Source of the DNA: Megamerina dolium
Taxonomy: Eukaryota > Arthropoda > Insecta > Diptera > Megamerinidae
NCBI GenBank assembly: GCA_963854835.1
Contig: OY978526.1
Location: 59,081,149-59,145,148, forward strand
Direction: 5' to 3'
DNA: 64,000 nt
Shown here: positions 62,684 to 64,000 of the stretch, piece after piece
How positions within the stretch are numbered: position 1 is the first letter of the stretch
Layout of the letters: every line of letters starts with the position of its first letter
Translations under genes and position numbers: made by a program
The notes under the pieces: model-generated
What the model was told of the DNA's origin: nothing
Seen by the model: the letters and a program-made list of their open reading frames with translations, nothing else
Database searches by the model: none

Positions 62684-64000
62684 TATAAGTTAATTTTACA
62701 TGTACGCTCTTTGATTCATTGACTTTTATACGCCATTTTGCTAGCCAGATTTCGAGAGAATCACTCATGTCGATTCAGGAGTTTAGTAGCTTCTATGGGG
62801 TTAGAGCGAGAGCACAATATTGCCGTATCATCTGCAAAGGTCGATATAAATGTATGGTTATTGCTGGGCATATCTGTAGTGTATAAGAGATACAGTAAGG
62901 GGCCCAAAACGCTTCCTTGAGGAACGCCAGCGTGAATATCCAATGGATTTGTTGTGTAATCCTTGTGATGTACCAGAAATTGTCTTTTCGTGAGGTAGCT
63001 ACTAAGCAATGAGGAGACATTTGCAGGCAGTAATAGTTTGAGTTTGTAAATAAGGCCATCGTGCCATACTTTATCGAAAGCTTGAGTGATATCAAGAAAG
63101 ACAGCTGAGCAATACTTTTTTTCTTCAAAAGTGTTCCTTATCAGAGTTACAATGCGGTGGACTTGTTCTATTGTGCCGTGCTGTTTTCCAAATCCAAACT
63201 GATGTTGAGGAATCAGTTGGTTGAGATTAATAAATGGAGTTATATTCATGACAAGTAGCTTTTCGAATACTTTAGAAAGTAGAGGCAGGAGGCTGATAGG
63301 TCTGTACGATGCAACTTTTGTAGGGTCTTTTCCTGGTTTTGCTATCATAATAATTTTTGAAGTTTTCCAGCATTTGGGATAGTGTTTAATACGAAGGATA
63401 GCATTGAAAATGTGCATGAGATGAATTACTGAAGCCGGAGGTAGCTCTTTTATCATTTTACCGGTAATTTTATCTGGACCAGGTGATTTTTTTGGGTTTA
63501 AATCTTTATAAATTGCTTTAAATATGTCCTTTTTTTTAATTTTGAGCGTTATTGAGCAAGGTTGAGAAGTTAATTTTGGTAATGAGGACTGTGAAGAGGG
63601 TAGATTGGGTGTAAACACACTTTTTAGGTGGTTTGCAAAAGCCAAACCCTTCTCACAGTTGCTTCTAGCCCAATTACCGTCACTCAACCGGATGGGGGAA
63701 TTAGTGAGAATTGGCCGATTTGAGTTTTTTGCTGATTTCCACAAAGAGTAGTCTGACGCTTCACCAGGTGTTAATTTCGCTATGTGCTCTTCTAACTCTT
63801 TGTTGTTTTTATTTTTTAAGGCTTGCTTTAACTTTCGAGTGCAGTGCTGTAGCTGTGTTTTCAGATTCGGTGATCTGAATTCTTGCCATTGTCTTCGGAG
63901 TCTTCTTTTCTGTCTTACTAGCAATTCAATATCGGCTGGTGTGTATGGGCTATAGTTTGATTGCTTGCATACCTTTGTGCAGGTGGCTGAGCTGAGAGCT
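62683..64000 (-). pseudogene. Jockey-clade LINE ORF2, reverse transcriptase, open to the window edge
   Basis: A single frame from 64000 to 62761 (over 400 codons). Motifs are PADIELLVRQKRRLRRQW, then LNPKKSPGPDKITGKMI, YRPISLLPLLSKVFEKLL, PQHQFGFGKQHGTIEQV, FLDITQAFDKVWHDG, AGVPQGSVLGPLLY and STFADDTAIL with the catalytic FADD. A frameshift near 62770 carries on to SLEIWLAKWRIKVNESKS. It then ends in (TA)n at 62683, so the C-terminus is lost. The family is Jockey-like but distinct in sequence from the one at 1262-10260. Confidence 0.88.

Overview
This window is insect DNA made almost entirely of transposable elements, most likely from a true fly. The base composition is AT-rich. The element set is RTE, Jockey and LOA/R1-type LINEs, several mariner subfamilies including the DD41D (rosa) type, and a Tc1 element with long IR/DR ends. 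A tephritid fruit fly would fit, but that is inference. No complete host gene could be recognised. One pair of short exon-like segments near 30.6-30.8 kb is the only hint of host coding sequence.

Layout. 1-13.9 kb is one multi-level nest. A LOA-type LINE (minus strand) is split into halves at 1-1194 and 13041-13930 by a transposon with 39-bp terminal inverted repeats and a TTA target duplication (PIF/Harbinger-like, 1195-13040). Inside it lie a Jockey element (about 1262-10260) and copy A of a non-coding repeat family (10841-12592). The Jockey itself carries a nearly intact RTE element (2785-6153, 10-bp target duplication) in ORF2 and a DD41D mariner (8715-9961) in ORF1. 14-17 kb holds a Tc1 element (15264-16914) with an uninterrupted 346-aa DD34E transposase. 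17.8-24.7 kb holds Mos1-like mariner pieces, a DD41D remnant and repeat copies B and C; B sits inside a mariner. 24.7-36.3 kb is sparse AT-rich DNA with a tRNA-derived SINE, two TIR elements that look like MITEs, degenerate short repeats and mariner relics.

36.3-46.2 kb has a second long RTE copy and a third, 5'-truncated one, the third hit by a 90-bp Jockey tail. It also holds a decayed Ty3/gypsy fragment, repeat copy D and an irritans-type mariner. 46.4-52.1 kb has a LINE 3' fragment and a second LOA-type LINE interrupted by SINE copy 2. 54.8-56.5 kb has a mellifera-type mariner and SINE copy 3. 58.0-62.7 kb is a mosaic in which (TA)n arrays separate two DD41D mariner pieces, a LOA RNase H piece and a 3.48-kb TIR transposon of a family I cannot name, whose two-exon transposase gene is broken by one in-frame stop. 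The window ends inside a second Jockey-clade element (62.7-64.0 kb) that is open to the edge.

The elements interact as mobilisers and targets. The Tc1 copy may still encode an active enzyme. The two long RTE copies look recent. The SINE shares a short 3' motif plus tetranucleotide tail with the RTE, which may mark RTE as its partner. All identifications come from reading motifs and translations by eye; no database search was possible.
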